From assembly GCF_947493125.1 (NCBI RefSeq), contig NZ_CANLQB010000007.1, positions 124,001-188,000 of the forward strand: DNA of 64,000 nucleotides, in the 5' to 3' direction. Position 1 is the stretch's first letter. Each line of letters starts with the position of its first letter. The notes beneath the pieces are model-generated. The model made no database searches. It was not told the DNA's origin and saw only the letters and a program-made list of their open reading frames with translations. Below are positions 27,426-35,829 of this stretch, piece after piece. The translations under genes were made by a program, and so were the position numbers. The stretch comes from an uncultured Roseobacter sp. GTDB taxonomy: Bacteria; Pseudomonadota; Alphaproteobacteria; Rhodobacterales; Rhodobacteraceae.

Positions 27426-27724
27426 TGTTCTTTTGCCAACCTTAGCAAAACATCACCGGTATCCTAGGAAAAAACTGCATTCATCTGTACACATTTGGTA
27501 GTAGACACATGGACCTCATCCATTGCATCTCGCCAAACCTCTGAATTCTTAAGGCTTTGGCGGTCTTGCATTTTGGCGCGTCCGATTTGCGCAAGAGGCA
27601 CAGGCTCATTTGTCGTGAGCCTCGACTTGATTCTGGTTTACGTCGGCGGGAATTCCTGCCTTTCTGTGATCCGGCGCTGGAAATCAGGCCGCGAGGAGCG
27701 GGCAGGCGAGCGCGAGGGAGGACC
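27426..27724. other. Divergent promoter region between the fdh operon and the ferredoxin gene
   Basis: 299 bases with no gene I can support. The end nearest DUF3305 (27426-27500) is relatively AT-rich and should hold the fdh promoter. The reading frame of the ferredoxin gene extends upstream to 27557, but the ATG at 27725 has GGGAGGACC before it and begins the conserved protein. Confidence 0.4.
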
Positions 27725-29677
27725 ATGACCAAAAAACTGCTGCTGTGTGACTGCCTTGGAAGTCAGCGCGTGGAGCGGGACGCCATTTCCGCTGCTACCG
27801 GTCTGAACTGCACAAAGGTGATGACTCACGCCTGCGGCAAAGAGTTGCCTCGGACCGCAGACCACCTGGCTGCAGGAGATCTGATCATCGCATGTCAGCA
27901 AGAGTCCCGCCTTTTTATAGACTTAGCAGAAGACACTGATGTCGAGATGCCAGCTTTCGTCGACCTTAGAGATCGGGCTGGGTGGGGTGACGACGGCGCG
28001 GATGCAACACCGAAAATGGCCGCGTTGGCGGCGGAGGCACTTCTCGGAGCTCCACCTGAGCGCACCATCGATATCTCCTCGGCGGGCGCCTGCCTCGTTG
28101 TCGGATCGGGAGAGATCGCTATCAAGGCGGCGACCGACTTGGCGGCGACACTGGCTGTAACATTGCTTGTACCACACCCCGAAGATATTGAGCCGGGCGG
28201 CGCATTTGATGTGGTCTGCGGCGAATTGCGCAGCGTTACGGGAAGCCTCGGCCAGTTCGCTCTGCGTATTGATCGCTTTCAGCAGACAATCGCAGGCGGC
28301 CGCGGCGCCATGTCCTGGACCGATCCAAGGGATGGCGCACGCAGCTCCTGCGATATCATTCTCGATCTCAGCGGCGGCACACCGCTCTTTCCGACGCCTG
28401 AGAAACGCGATGGCTATTTTCGAGCGGATCCCGACAGCCAGCCTGCTGTTGCAAAGGCGGTACTTGAAGCCTCCCATATGACCGGCACCTTCGAAAAGCC
28501 GCTCTATGTGCGGCTCGAAGAACCGCTCTGCGCACATTCTCGGGCAGAACAGGCGGCCTGCTCGAAGTGCCTAAACAGCTGCCCAACCGGTGCGATCACC
28601 TCGGCGGGCGAACATGTTGCGATTGATCCCATGATCTGTGCTGGCTGTGGCGCCTGTGCCGCGCTCTGCCCATCGGGCGCGATCAGCTACGACGCTCCAC
28701 CCGTCGCCACCCTTTTTGCCCGCCTCAACACACTGGCCAGCACATTCCGCAAGGCTGGCGGTCGAGATCCGCGGCTGTTGGTGCACGATGACTTTGGTGA
28801 CGAAATGATCTCCCTTGCCGCGCGCTATGGGCGTGGCCTGCCCAGCGATGTGATCCCATTGTCGGTGACAGCGCTCGCGGGATTTGGACATGCCGAAATG
28901 CTTGCCGCGCTCGCGACCGGCTTTGCCGACGTCTCCGTGCTTTTGGCGCCGCGCAGCGACAGGGAGGTCCTCGCACAGGAGGCGGCGCTTGCCGATGCCA
29001 TTGCCGGAGCACCGAGGGTCAAGTTAATTGACGTATCGGACCCTGATGCTCTGAGCGATTTGTTGTACGATCGGACCGCCAGCACAAGCATCGCTGAGCC
29101 GATTTTGCCGCTGGGGACACGCCGGCAGGTGACGCGTCTCGCCGCAAAAGCGCTTCAGCCGGACGAGAAAATTGTGCCTCTCCCCGACACCGTACCTTAC
29201 GGCGCCATCTTGGTTGACCAAGATGCTTGCACGTTGTGCTTGTCCTGTGTCTCGCTGTGTCCGGCCGGTGCACTCGGTGATAACCCGGACAAACCGCAGC
29301 TGCGCTTTCAGGAGGACGCCTGCCTGCAATGCGGGCTCTGCGTCAACATTTGCCCCGAGGATGCGATCGCCCTCGCCCCGCAGCTCAACCTGACCGACGC
29401 GGCTTTCACGCAGCAGGTCCTGAACGAGGAGGAGCCGTTTGCCTGTATCGAATGCGGCAGTCTTTTTGGCTCAAAATCCACTGTGCAAAGAATCATCGAC
29501 AAGCTGGCAGGCAAGCATTCGATGTTCAGCAACCCGGATACGGCGCGTCTGATTCAGATGTGCGACAACTGCCGGATCCAGGCGCAGTACCATTCCGAAA
29601 ACAACCCTTTCGCAAGTAAAGAGCGTCCTACTGTACGCACGACCGACGATTATCTCAACAAGCGCAAAGATCACTGA
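27725..29677 (+). CDS. Large multi-cluster [4Fe-4S] ferredoxin-like protein
   Basis: About 650 residues. Four ferredoxin-type Cys motifs: CSKCLNSCP (about 279), CAGCGACAALCP (about 304), CTLCLSCVSLCP (about 501) and CLQCGLCVNICP (about 534). Two further pairs follow in FACIECGSLFG and MCDNCR, suggesting one more metal site. The N-terminal ~270 residues lack clusters and contain a possible nucleotide-binding segment (ACLVVGSGEIAIKAATDLA). It is divergent from the fdh operon, where such genes commonly occur, and may take electrons from formate oxidation or serve assembly. Function inferred from context only. Confidence 0.85.
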   Translation: MTKKLLLCDCLGSQRVERDAISAATGLNCTKVMTHACGKELPRTADHLAAGDLIIACQQESRLFIDLAEDTDVEMPAFVDLRDRAGWGDDGADATPKMAALAAEALLGAPPERTIDISSAGACLVVGSGEIAIKAATDLAATLAVTLLVPHPEDIEPGGAFDVVCGELRSVTGSLGQFALRIDRFQQTIAGGRGAMSWTDPRDGARSSCDIILDLSGGTPLFPTPEKRDGYFRADPDSQPAVAKAVLEASHMTGTFEKPLYVRLEEPLCAHSRAEQAACSKCLNSCPTGAITSAGEHVAIDPMICAGCGACAALCPSGAISYDAPPVATLFARLNTLASTFRKAGGRDPRLLVHDDFGDEMISLAARYGRGLPSDVIPLSVTALAGFGHAEMLAALATGFADVSVLLAPRSDREVLAQEAALADAIAGAPRVKLIDVSDPDALSDLLYDRTASTSIAEPILPLGTRRQVTRLAAKALQPDEKIVPLPDTVPYGAILVDQDACTLCLSCVSLCPAGALGDNPDKPQLRFQEDACLQCGLCVNICPEDAIALAPQLNLTDAAFTQQVLNEEEPFACIECGSLFGSKSTVQRIIDKLAGKHSMFSNPDTARLIQMCDNCRIQAQYHSENNPFASKERPTVRTTDDYLNKRKDH

Positions 29678-30402
29678 ACGTGCAGCGGGGCTCCCAGATC
29701 TGCCGGGCTGAGCCCGGACACATAGGCGAGGATCGCGTCCAAATCGGCCTGTGTCATCTCCAGAGGTACGATGGGTGGCGGCAGACGAGGATCAAACGGA
29801 TCCGTGACGTCAGCGATCTGCGTAAAGCTGGGATGAGGGTTACGCAAATGGAACGTGGCAAAGCGGTCATCCTAGTCAGCCATGCTACGCAGTACCGCAA
29901 ACGACGGCGTGGCGCCCATGCCGTTCATCCGGTTGCTGTTGTTGATCACGTGGCAGCGACCGCACAGTCGCAGCGATTTTTGCTCCCCGTCTGCGCGGTC
30001 TCCATCGTAAGTGGGCGCCGTCTGCGAACCGGCACTGCGCACGACAGCCTTGAAAGTACTGCCATCGGGCGCGACAAAGCTCTCAATAGTCTTTCGCCCG
30101 ATGTCAGACCGAAGCCAGTCTGCAAATCGCATAGCGCGCGGATCCGATTGGTGCATAAGGGTCCAGCCTTGGCCGAGACCTTCAAACAAGGCCGGATCTG
30201 TCGCAACAAACCGCATCTCGGCTGGCTCATCTTGACCGACACGACTGATCCGCAGTCCGGATTTCAGCGCGAAACGCGGCACGATGAATTGTGCGAACCC
30301 GGACGCCTCGAGCACCTCCGGAACGGCCAGCCTTGCGGCCTCTTGTGCCTGGCACGTGCCCGCGAGCCAGATCGACATAAGAACAGCTCGCAACCGGCGC
30401 AT
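29671..30402 (-). pseudogene. c-type cytochrome interrupted by an in-frame amber codon
   Basis: The frame starts at 30402 with a signal peptide (MRRLRAVLMSIWLAGTCQAQ) and has a heme c site LCGRCH (C147, C150, H151). A TAG stop follows residue 176 at 29872-29874. The same frame then continues 66 codons to a TGA at 29671, with conserved-looking sequence DDRFATFHLRNPHPSFTQI and a typical cytochrome c C-terminal helix with a likely axial-Met region (PIVPLEMTQADLDAILAYV). In relatives I expect Trp at the stop (TGG to TAG). So this is a nonsense mutation, a sequencing error, or readthrough; the truncated form would lack the final helix. It overlaps no gene and converges on the ferredoxin gene. Confidence 0.75.
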
Positions 30403-30499
30403 CGCCCCTATTCCCTCTTGTAACCGGGTGCGTCAAACTAGGATCCACCCGATCAAGCCGTCAAGCTTCTCCAAAGACCACACCCAAAGGAACCGGATC

Positions 30500-30706
30500 A
30501 TGAGTGATGACTTCAACATGTCGATGCGCAAATTTCTCAAACAAGTGGGGGTGACCTCTCAGCAAGCCATAGAGGACGCCATGCGCGATGCCGGCGAGAC
30601 CGCCGGAAAGTCTTACGCCGCCAAGGTTGTGCTGACCGTCGACGGGCTGGATCTGGAGCATGTGGTGACTGGCCAGATCACGGGCCGCGCGGATGGAGCT
30701 GACTAG
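30500..30706 (+). CDS. DUF6494 small protein
   Basis: 68 residues: NMSMRKFLKQVGVTSQQAIEDAMRDA looks like a small helical domain, followed by a short beta-like segment VVLTVDGLDLEHVVTGQI. It matches the DUF6494 family as I remember it. The stop at 30704 is immediately followed by the GTG of the Mrp gene, so the two are coupled. Function unknown; its place beside Mrp and formate dehydrogenase suggests iron-sulfur or molybdoenzyme maturation. Confidence 0.75.
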   Translation: MSDDFNMSMRKFLKQVGVTSQQAIEDAMRDAGETAGKSYAAKVVLTVDGLDLEHVVTGQITGRADGAD

Positions 30707-31774
30707 GTGGCATTGCAACGCGACGCAGTTCTCGCGGCATTGAAGACGATAACAGACCCGGTATCGGGCTCTGATCTGGTATCTGCCGGTTTGATCAAGG
30801 CGCTGACGGTCAGCGACACCGGAGATGTGCGGTTCGTGATCGAAGTCTCACCTTCGCAAGCAGATGTTTATGGCGATGTGCGAAGCCACGCCGAAGCCTC
30901 GGTGAAAGCGATGGAGGGTGTCGGCGCAGTCTCGGTTGTGATGACGGCCCACAGCACGCCTGCCGCCCCCCCCGACCTCAAGCCAACCAAGCCTGCTGCG
31001 ACGGGCCCACAAAAGATCCCCGGCATTGATAGAATTCTTGCAATTGCGTCCGGCAAGGGCGGCGTCGGCAAGTCCACCGTTGCATCCAATCTGGCCTGCG
31101 CATTGGCGGCGGAGGGCCGCCGGGTCGGCCTGCTGGACGCGGACGTCTATGGCCCTTCACAACCGCGGATGCTGGGCGTGTCCGGACGACCCGCCTCGCC
31201 TGACGGCAAGACAATTCTGCCGATGCGCAACTTCGGCGTCACCATGATGTCCATCGGTCTGATGACGAACGATGATCAGGCGGTCGTTTGGCGTGGTCCC
31301 ATGCTGATGGGTGCGCTGCAACAGATGATGACCCAGGTGCAGTGGGGCGCGCTCGATGTTCTGATCGTCGATTTGCCGCCCGGCACCGGGGACGTGCAGA
31401 TGACACTGGCGCAGAAGGCCGAGGTCACGGGTGCCATCGTCGTCTCGACGCCGCAGGATGTGGCCCTGCTCGACGCCCGAAAAGGGATCGACATGTTCAA
31501 CCAGCTGGGCACACCGATTGTCGGCATGATCGAGAACATGTCGACCCATATCTGTTCGAACTGCGGGCACGAAGAGCACGTCTTTGGTCACGGTGGTGTG
31601 GCGTCGGAAGCGAAGAAGTTGCAGGTGCCCTTACTGGCCGAAATCCCGCTACATCTCGACATTCGGCTGGCCGCAGATGGCGGTGCACCGATTGTCGTCT
31701 CCAAGCCGGACAGCGCACAGGCACAGGCGTTTCGGACCGTCGCCAGACAGCTGGTGGCTGACGGCACCGCATGA
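30707..31774 (+). CDS. mrp: Mrp/NBP35-family iron-sulfur cluster carrier ATPase
   Basis: 355 residues. An N-terminal MIP18/DUF59-like domain (about 1-85) and a linker rich in Pro/Ala precede the P-loop domain with deviant Walker A SGKGGVGKST (about 115-123), the LDADVYGPSQPRMLG segment, and the bridging-cluster CSNC motif (C283, C286). Such proteins bind a [4Fe-4S] cluster and hand it to apoproteins. The start is GTG directly at the DUF6494 stop; it overlaps the next gene by four bases. Given its setting it may serve the multi-cluster formate dehydrogenase, but it could also be the cell's general Mrp. Confidence 0.9.
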   Translation: MALQRDAVLAALKTITDPVSGSDLVSAGLIKALTVSDTGDVRFVIEVSPSQADVYGDVRSHAEASVKAMEGVGAVSVVMTAHSTPAAPPDLKPTKPAATGPQKIPGIDRILAIASGKGGVGKSTVASNLACALAAEGRRVGLLDADVYGPSQPRMLGVSGRPASPDGKTILPMRNFGVTMMSIGLMTNDDQAVVWRGPMLMGALQQMMTQVQWGALDVLIVDLPPGTGDVQMTLAQKAEVTGAIVVSTPQDVALLDARKGIDMFNQLGTPIVGMIENMSTHICSNCGHEEHVFGHGGVASEAKKLQVPLLAEIPLHLDIRLAADGGAPIVVSKPDSAQAQAFRTVARQLVADGTA

Positions 31775-32475
31775 AGGCTCCACAGCTTCCGCCCTTGTTT
31801 TCGGCCCTCGCCACAGCGGGGGCCGACCCCTATTCTGCCGCCTGCGCCGAGGCGCGCGGGGGCTGCGATGCGGGGTTGGTGACCTATGATATCGCCGCGA
31901 GCCAGCTGCGGGCTGCGGTCGTCTTCGCCCCGGAGGTGCCGCTGCGTGAGGCGATGATCATGCTGCCACTCTGCGCAGTGGGATTTCAGAATGCGTTCGG
32001 CGCGCTGGCACCGCCGGAGGTGTCACTGCAATTGGAGTGGACCGGAGCCCTGCGGCTGAACGGCGCGCGCTGCGGTGCTCTGACCGTGAGCGCTGTCCCA
32101 GACGATCCGGACACCATCCCCGAGTGGATGGTCGTCGCGCTGACACTGGCACTTTGGTCAGAGGAGGAAGAGACCGGGACCACCCCGGACATCACGGCGC
32201 TGTCTGCGGAAGGCTGTGGTGACGTGGAGCCCGTCGATCTGCTGGAAGCCTGGATCCGGCACACACTGGTCTGGATCAATCGCTGGACTGAGGACGGAGT
32301 AAAACCGTTGCATGACGAATGGACCGGACTCGCACATGGTATCGGCGAGAAGATTGCCCATGCGGGCATGTCCGGCGTGTTCCGGGGCATCGACGAAGAG
32401 TTCGGTTTGCTCTTGCAGCGCGCCGATACAGCAAAGATCATCCCATTGACGCAGATCTTGAAGGACCCGCCATGA
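31771..32475 (+). CDS. Biotin/lipoate-ligase-like protein with DUF4444-type C-terminus, probably not a ligase
   Basis: 234 residues. The N-terminal ~160 resemble the BirA catalytic fold, and the C-terminus (GIGEKIAHAGMSGVFRGIDEEFGLLLQRADTAKIIPLTQIL) resembles the DUF4444/BirA-C small domain. The BirA KWPND position reads LEWTGALRLNGARCGAL, with Glu89 where the catalytic lysine belongs, and I see no GRGRxGR ATP loop. It therefore looks like a degenerate homologue with a binding or assembly role. It overlaps mrp and the DUF6505 gene by four bases each, so all are made together. Confidence 0.7.
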   Translation: MKAPQLPPLFSALATAGADPYSAACAEARGGCDAGLVTYDIAASQLRAAVVFAPEVPLREAMIMLPLCAVGFQNAFGALAPPEVSLQLEWTGALRLNGARCGALTVSAVPDDPDTIPEWMVVALTLALWSEEEETGTTPDITALSAEGCGDVEPVDLLEAWIRHTLVWINRWTEDGVKPLHDEWTGLAHGIGEKIAHAGMSGVFRGIDEEFGLLLQRADTAKIIPLTQILKDPP

Positions 32476-32966
32476 AACTGGCCCGCGCCATCCATTTCGA
32501 TGACAGTGACACGCGGGTGTTTCACAACCCCGCACGGACCGGGGAGTGGTGCATCTCCGGTGGATTCGAGTTTTCCAACTGGTCAGACTCCGATCTGATC
32601 GGCAAGGCCAAACAAGCGTTCACAAATGGTTGGATGGGTGTCGAGACCTTTGGCCGCGCGAGTTTTGTTGCCGTTACTCAAATCGAGCCAACTGAACGCG
32701 ATGTGATCGCCGCCGCCCTGGCGCAACACTTCGTCGACATTTACGGCGCACCCTCTGTCGAGGCAGCGATGAACGTCGCGCTGGAAGAGATCTCGCAGAT
32801 GGTTGAGCTTTGCGAGGATCAGGCCCCCAACACGCTGTTGACGGTAACACGCGAGCTAACTGAAGCGGGCGTGAGGGAGAGTTACCGCGTGATCGAACCG
32901 CAGGAGGCCGGTATCGAGCAATTTGCGATTCACGGCTCCCTCGACGATGATCCGAACAAGTCCTGA
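32472..32966 (+). CDS. DUF6505 protein
   Basis: 164 residues, last of the DUF6494-mrp-ligase-like-DUF6505 set. Sequence shows RVFHNPARTGEWCISGGFEF, an alpha-helical middle (ERDVIAAALAQHFVDIYGAPSVEAAMNVALEEISQMVELCED) and no signal peptide, so it is cytoplasmic. I recall the family as DUF6505, with no known role. Strict four-base overlap with the preceding gene implies coordinated production. Confidence 0.7.
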   Translation: MKLARAIHFDDSDTRVFHNPARTGEWCISGGFEFSNWSDSDLIGKAKQAFTNGWMGVETFGRASFVAVTQIEPTERDVIAAALAQHFVDIYGAPSVEAAMNVALEEISQMVELCEDQAPNTLLTVTRELTEAGVRESYRVIEPQEAGIEQFAIHGSLDDDPNKS

Positions 32967-32968
32967 CG

Positions 32969-33775
32969 CTATTCCGGCTTGGCGTTGAAAACAAACAGCG
33001 TTTCACCGTTGATGGCGTATCCATTAATCAATTGTGCCGCGCGCGGGCCTGTCAGCCACTCTTCCAGTTTCACCGCAAGATCGTTGCGGACATGTGGGTG
33101 CCGTTCGGGGTTGACTGCAAGATACGCGTATTGATTGAAGAGCGCGGCATCGCCTGCGTAGAGCAGTGCGAGATTGGCCTTATTGCCGAAGTTCAGCCAG
33201 CTTGCACGATCGGCAAGGATGTAAGCGTCCAGCCCGGCAGCAGTGTTCAGACTGGCTCCCATGCCGGCACCGACCTCTCGGTACCAGGGGCCAAACCGCT
33301 CCGGTGACAAATCCGCCGCCTGCCAGAGCGCAAGTTCCTTCTTGTGAGTGCCGCTGTCATCACCGCGGCTGACGAAATCGGGCTGCGTTACGCCGATCCG
33401 CTTCAGCACATCTGCAGCCGACGTCGCTTCGGCCACGCCCGCAGGGTCGTCTTTCGGGCCGATGAATACAAAGTCGTTGTACATGATCTCGCGACGATAA
33501 GTGCCATGGCCGTCGGCCACGAAAGCCTCCTCTGCCGTGCGCGAATGTACGAGGATGGCATCCACATCACCCGCCTCTCCCAGCCGCAACGCCTGCCCGG
33601 TACCCACGACCAGAAGTTGCACCTCAAGCCCCAGATCCTCCGATATGGCAGGAAGCAGCACATCCGCCAGCCCGGAGTTTTCGAACGACGTCGTTACCGC
33701 CAGTCTGATCGTCTCTGCCGCGGCTGCGGATCCAAGCACCAGCGCAACCAGCATGGTAAGGATACGGGGGATCAT
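32969..33775 (-). CDS. tupA: Tungstate ABC transporter substrate-binding protein
   Basis: 268 residues with a signal peptide (MIPRILTMLVALVLGSAAAA). The mature start TIRLAVTTSFENSGLADVLLPAI and VVGTGQALRLGEAGDVDAILVHSRTAE carry the TupA-type oxyanion-binding signatures (TTS and VGTGQAL), distinct from ModA. Later FVSRGDDSGTHKKE is also typical. TupA binds tungstate, and some relatives bind molybdate, with high affinity in the periplasm. Linked to tupC and tupB by ATGA overlaps. Beside formate dehydrogenase this points to a W-containing or W/Mo-flexible enzyme. Confidence 0.9.
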   Translation of the reverse strand: MIPRILTMLVALVLGSAAAAETIRLAVTTSFENSGLADVLLPAISEDLGLEVQLLVVGTGQALRLGEAGDVDAILVHSRTAEEAFVADGHGTYRREIMYNDFVFIGPKDDPAGVAEATSAADVLKRIGVTQPDFVSRGDDSGTHKKELALWQAADLSPERFGPWYREVGAGMGASLNTAAGLDAYILADRASWLNFGNKANLALLYAGDAALFNQYAYLAVNPERHPHVRNDLAVKLEEWLTGPRAAQLINGYAINGETLFVFNAKPE

Positions 33776-34485
33776 GTGATGATATCTCCTCTGAAAAACG
33801 CCCGAAGCTCTGCGGTCTGCGGAGCGTTGAAAAACGCGTCTGCCGGGCCCGCCTCGTGCAGAAGGCCGCGCAGCATGAAGATAGCATCATCCGCAAGGCG
33901 TCTGGCTTGACCCAGATCATGTGTGGTCATGATGATGCGGGTTCCGTTCGACAGGGCGGTCTGGAGCAGGGCCTCGATATCTCGTGTCGCCGCGCCATCC
34001 AGATTTGCGCAAGGCTCGTCCAGAAACAGAACATCGGGCTTGCGGATCAACGCGCGCGCAATCGCGAGCTTCTGTTTCTCTCCACCGGAGAGCCGCGTGG
34101 CCTGCAAACCCGCTCGCGGTGTCAGGCCAATCCGTGCGAGCCACTCTACGATCTCCGCCTCAATCTCCTTCCGCGCAATACCAATGAGGTTCAGCGGATA
34201 CCTCAGGTTATCCGCCACGGTGCGCCGCAGCATGATTGGTGTCTGAAAGACATAGGCCTGCCGATGCCGCGCCTCATCCTGCCCGACCGACCATTCCACC
34301 TTGCCCCCGCTAAGCCGCTCGACCCCATGCATGACACGCAGCAGCGTGGTTTTGCCGCTCCCGTTGGGCCCCAGGATCATCGTCAGGCCGCTGGACCCCA
34401 TGATGACGTCGACGGGTCCCAGCAGACGCTTGCCGCGTCTGCGCACAGAGACATCGGTGAGTGTCAAAGGGAGGATCGTATTCAC
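33772..34485 (-). CDS. tupC: Tungstate ABC transporter ATP-binding protein
   Basis: 237 residues of ABC ATPase: Walker A GPNGSGKTTLL (about 39-49), signature LSGGEKQKLAIARAL, Walker B VLFLDEPCANLD, and the switch histidine in MTTHDLGQARRLADD. It powers TupAB uptake. It overlaps tupB (ATGA) upstream and tupA downstream. There is no C-terminal TOBE domain, in contrast to ModC. Confidence 0.9.
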   Translation of the reverse strand: MNTILPLTLTDVSVRRRGKRLLGPVDVIMGSSGLTMILGPNGSGKTTLLRVMHGVERLSGGKVEWSVGQDEARHRQAYVFQTPIMLRRTVADNLRYPLNLIGIARKEIEAEIVEWLARIGLTPRAGLQATRLSGGEKQKLAIARALIRKPDVLFLDEPCANLDGAATRDIEALLQTALSNGTRIIMTTHDLGQARRLADDAIFMLRGLLHEAGPADAFFNAPQTAELRAFFRGDIIT

Positions 34486-35186
34486 CAGCGCCCCTCCCGC
34501 TCGGTGCGCGATAGCCAGTGGATACAGATGTTGATGCCAATCGCCAACGCGATGAGCACGAACCCCAAGGCAAGCGCCAGCGCGAAATCCCCCTTTCCAG
34601 TCTCCAGCGCAATCGCGGTGGTCAGTACACGCGTGGCGTTGTCGATGTTGCCGCCCACGATCATGATTGCGCCGACCTCGCCAATGGCACGGCCAAAACC
34701 CGCCAGCGAGGCCGTGAGCAGGTTGCGCCGCCCGTCCCAGATCAGCGTGCGAATCCGCTGGCCTGAGGAGGTATTCATCGAAATCAGCAGGTCATGATAC
34801 TCGGCCCAAAGCTCGCGCATGGCCTGATGTGTGATCGAGGCAATGAGCGGGGTGATGATGATCACCTGCGCGATGATCATCGCCGTGGGCGTAAAGAGCA
34901 GCCCCAACACGCCGAAGGGTCCGGACCGCGACAGCAGAATATAGACGATCAGTCCGACAACGACAGGCGGTAGCCCCATCAGAGCGTTCAGCAAGGAGAT
35001 CGCAAGACGCCGATACCGAAACCGCCGGATCGCCAGGAACGTACCGAAAGGCAGCGCAATCGCCGACGCGATGAACAGCGCGGTCAGGCTGACCTGCAAT
35101 GACCGCAGCGAAATCTGCACAAGATCCGGATCGAGCGTAACGACCAGCCAGAAGGCGGACACCAGCCCTTCATAAATGTCGCTCAT
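34482..35186 (-). CDS. tupB: Tungstate ABC transporter permease
   Basis: 234 residues, about five membrane helices. The inner-membrane permease loop (EYHDLLISMNTSSGQRIRTLIWDGRRNLLTASLAGFGRAIGEVGAIMIVGG) has the EAA-type GxxRAIGExGA motif of oxyanion ABC permeases. First gene of the tup operon in transcription order tupB-tupC-tupA. Confidence 0.9.
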   Translation of the reverse strand: MSDIYEGLVSAFWLVVTLDPDLVQISLRSLQVSLTALFIASAIALPFGTFLAIRRFRYRRLAISLLNALMGLPPVVVGLIVYILLSRSGPFGVLGLLFTPTAMIIAQVIIITPLIASITHQAMRELWAEYHDLLISMNTSSGQRIRTLIWDGRRNLLTASLAGFGRAIGEVGAIMIVGGNIDNATRVLTTAIALETGKGDFALALALGFVLIALAIGINICIHWLSRTEREGRW

Positions 35187-35544
35187 GTTTCAGGCCGGTT
35201 GGTCTGCCACTGGTTCACACGTCAGTTGCATTGTCCTAAGGCATGGGTGCAGGCTCCGCAATCCGATCCGACACGTGCAGCATCCGGTGTGAGTGAGATC
35301 AGTTCCGATGTCCTGCGATCAGGCAATTCACATACTGCTGTTCACGGCACAGGGCACACCGGCACGTTTTTAAAGCCAAAGCCACCGAAAGATCGTCAGA
35401 TCGGTCGTCTGCGGATCACTTGGGCCCGCTATTCAACAGCGGCCCCCAATTTTTCCGGCGATTCTGGAGAGCAAACACCCTCTGACAAGACAAAACTGTT
35501 GGCGATGTGGCAATCCCGGCACAGCTTCGGCAACCGACACCATG
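35187..35544. other. Gap upstream of tupB
   Basis: 358 bases, likely containing the tup promoter (minus strand). A 39-codon Cys-containing frame, listed separately, occupies the first part. The remainder (35187-35425) shows no coding region, riboswitch or clear operator that I can support. Confidence 0.4.
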
Positions 35545-35548
35545 TCAA
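35429..35548 (-). CDS. Possible 39-residue Cys-rich peptide coupled to the redox operon
   Basis: A TTG at 35548 overlaps the stop of the preceding small membrane gene (TTGA), the same arrangement as at matA. The frame runs to a TAG at 35429. It encodes a peptide with five cysteines-plus-His features: WCRLPKLCRDCHIANS, which includes CRDCH, and later EGVCSPE. CRDCH is formally a heme c site, but there is no signal peptide. It may be a small metal-binding protein or a chance frame. Confidence 0.25.
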   Translation of the reverse strand: MTWCRLPKLCRDCHIANSFVLSEGVCSPESPEKLGAAVE

Positions 35549-35829
35549 TCCTGCGGCGGGTCTGTTTCGGACGGCTTGGTCAATGCGTCGTAAAGCTTCT
35601 GCAGGATACTCAGGCAGGCAAAGCACCCCAGCGCCCAAATGACGAGATCAAACGGCGCGGCACTGGTTCCCCGGAGCCACTGGCCGACCAGATCACCTTG
35701 CGGGCGCAAGGCCTCCGACCCGAAGAGCCCGGGACGGGGCCAGAGCGTCAGATACCAAAAGCGGGAGAGGTAGAAGAGAATCGCCGCCACACTCGCGACG
35801 AGGATCAGCGTGGCGATACGGCGGATCAT
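35545..35829 (-). CDS. Small two-helix membrane protein of the Rieske operon
   Basis: 94 residues with two hydrophobic segments (ATLILVASVAAILFYLSRFWYLTLW and FDLVIWALGCFACLSILQKLYDAL) and a polar tail. It overlaps the upstream gene by four bases, so it belongs to the same operon. No family recognised; possibly a structural subunit of the putative redox complex. Confidence 0.65.
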   Translation of the reverse strand: MIRRIATLILVASVAAILFYLSRFWYLTLWPRPGLFGSEALRPQGDLVGQWLRGTSAAPFDLVIWALGCFACLSILQKLYDALTKPSETDPPQD

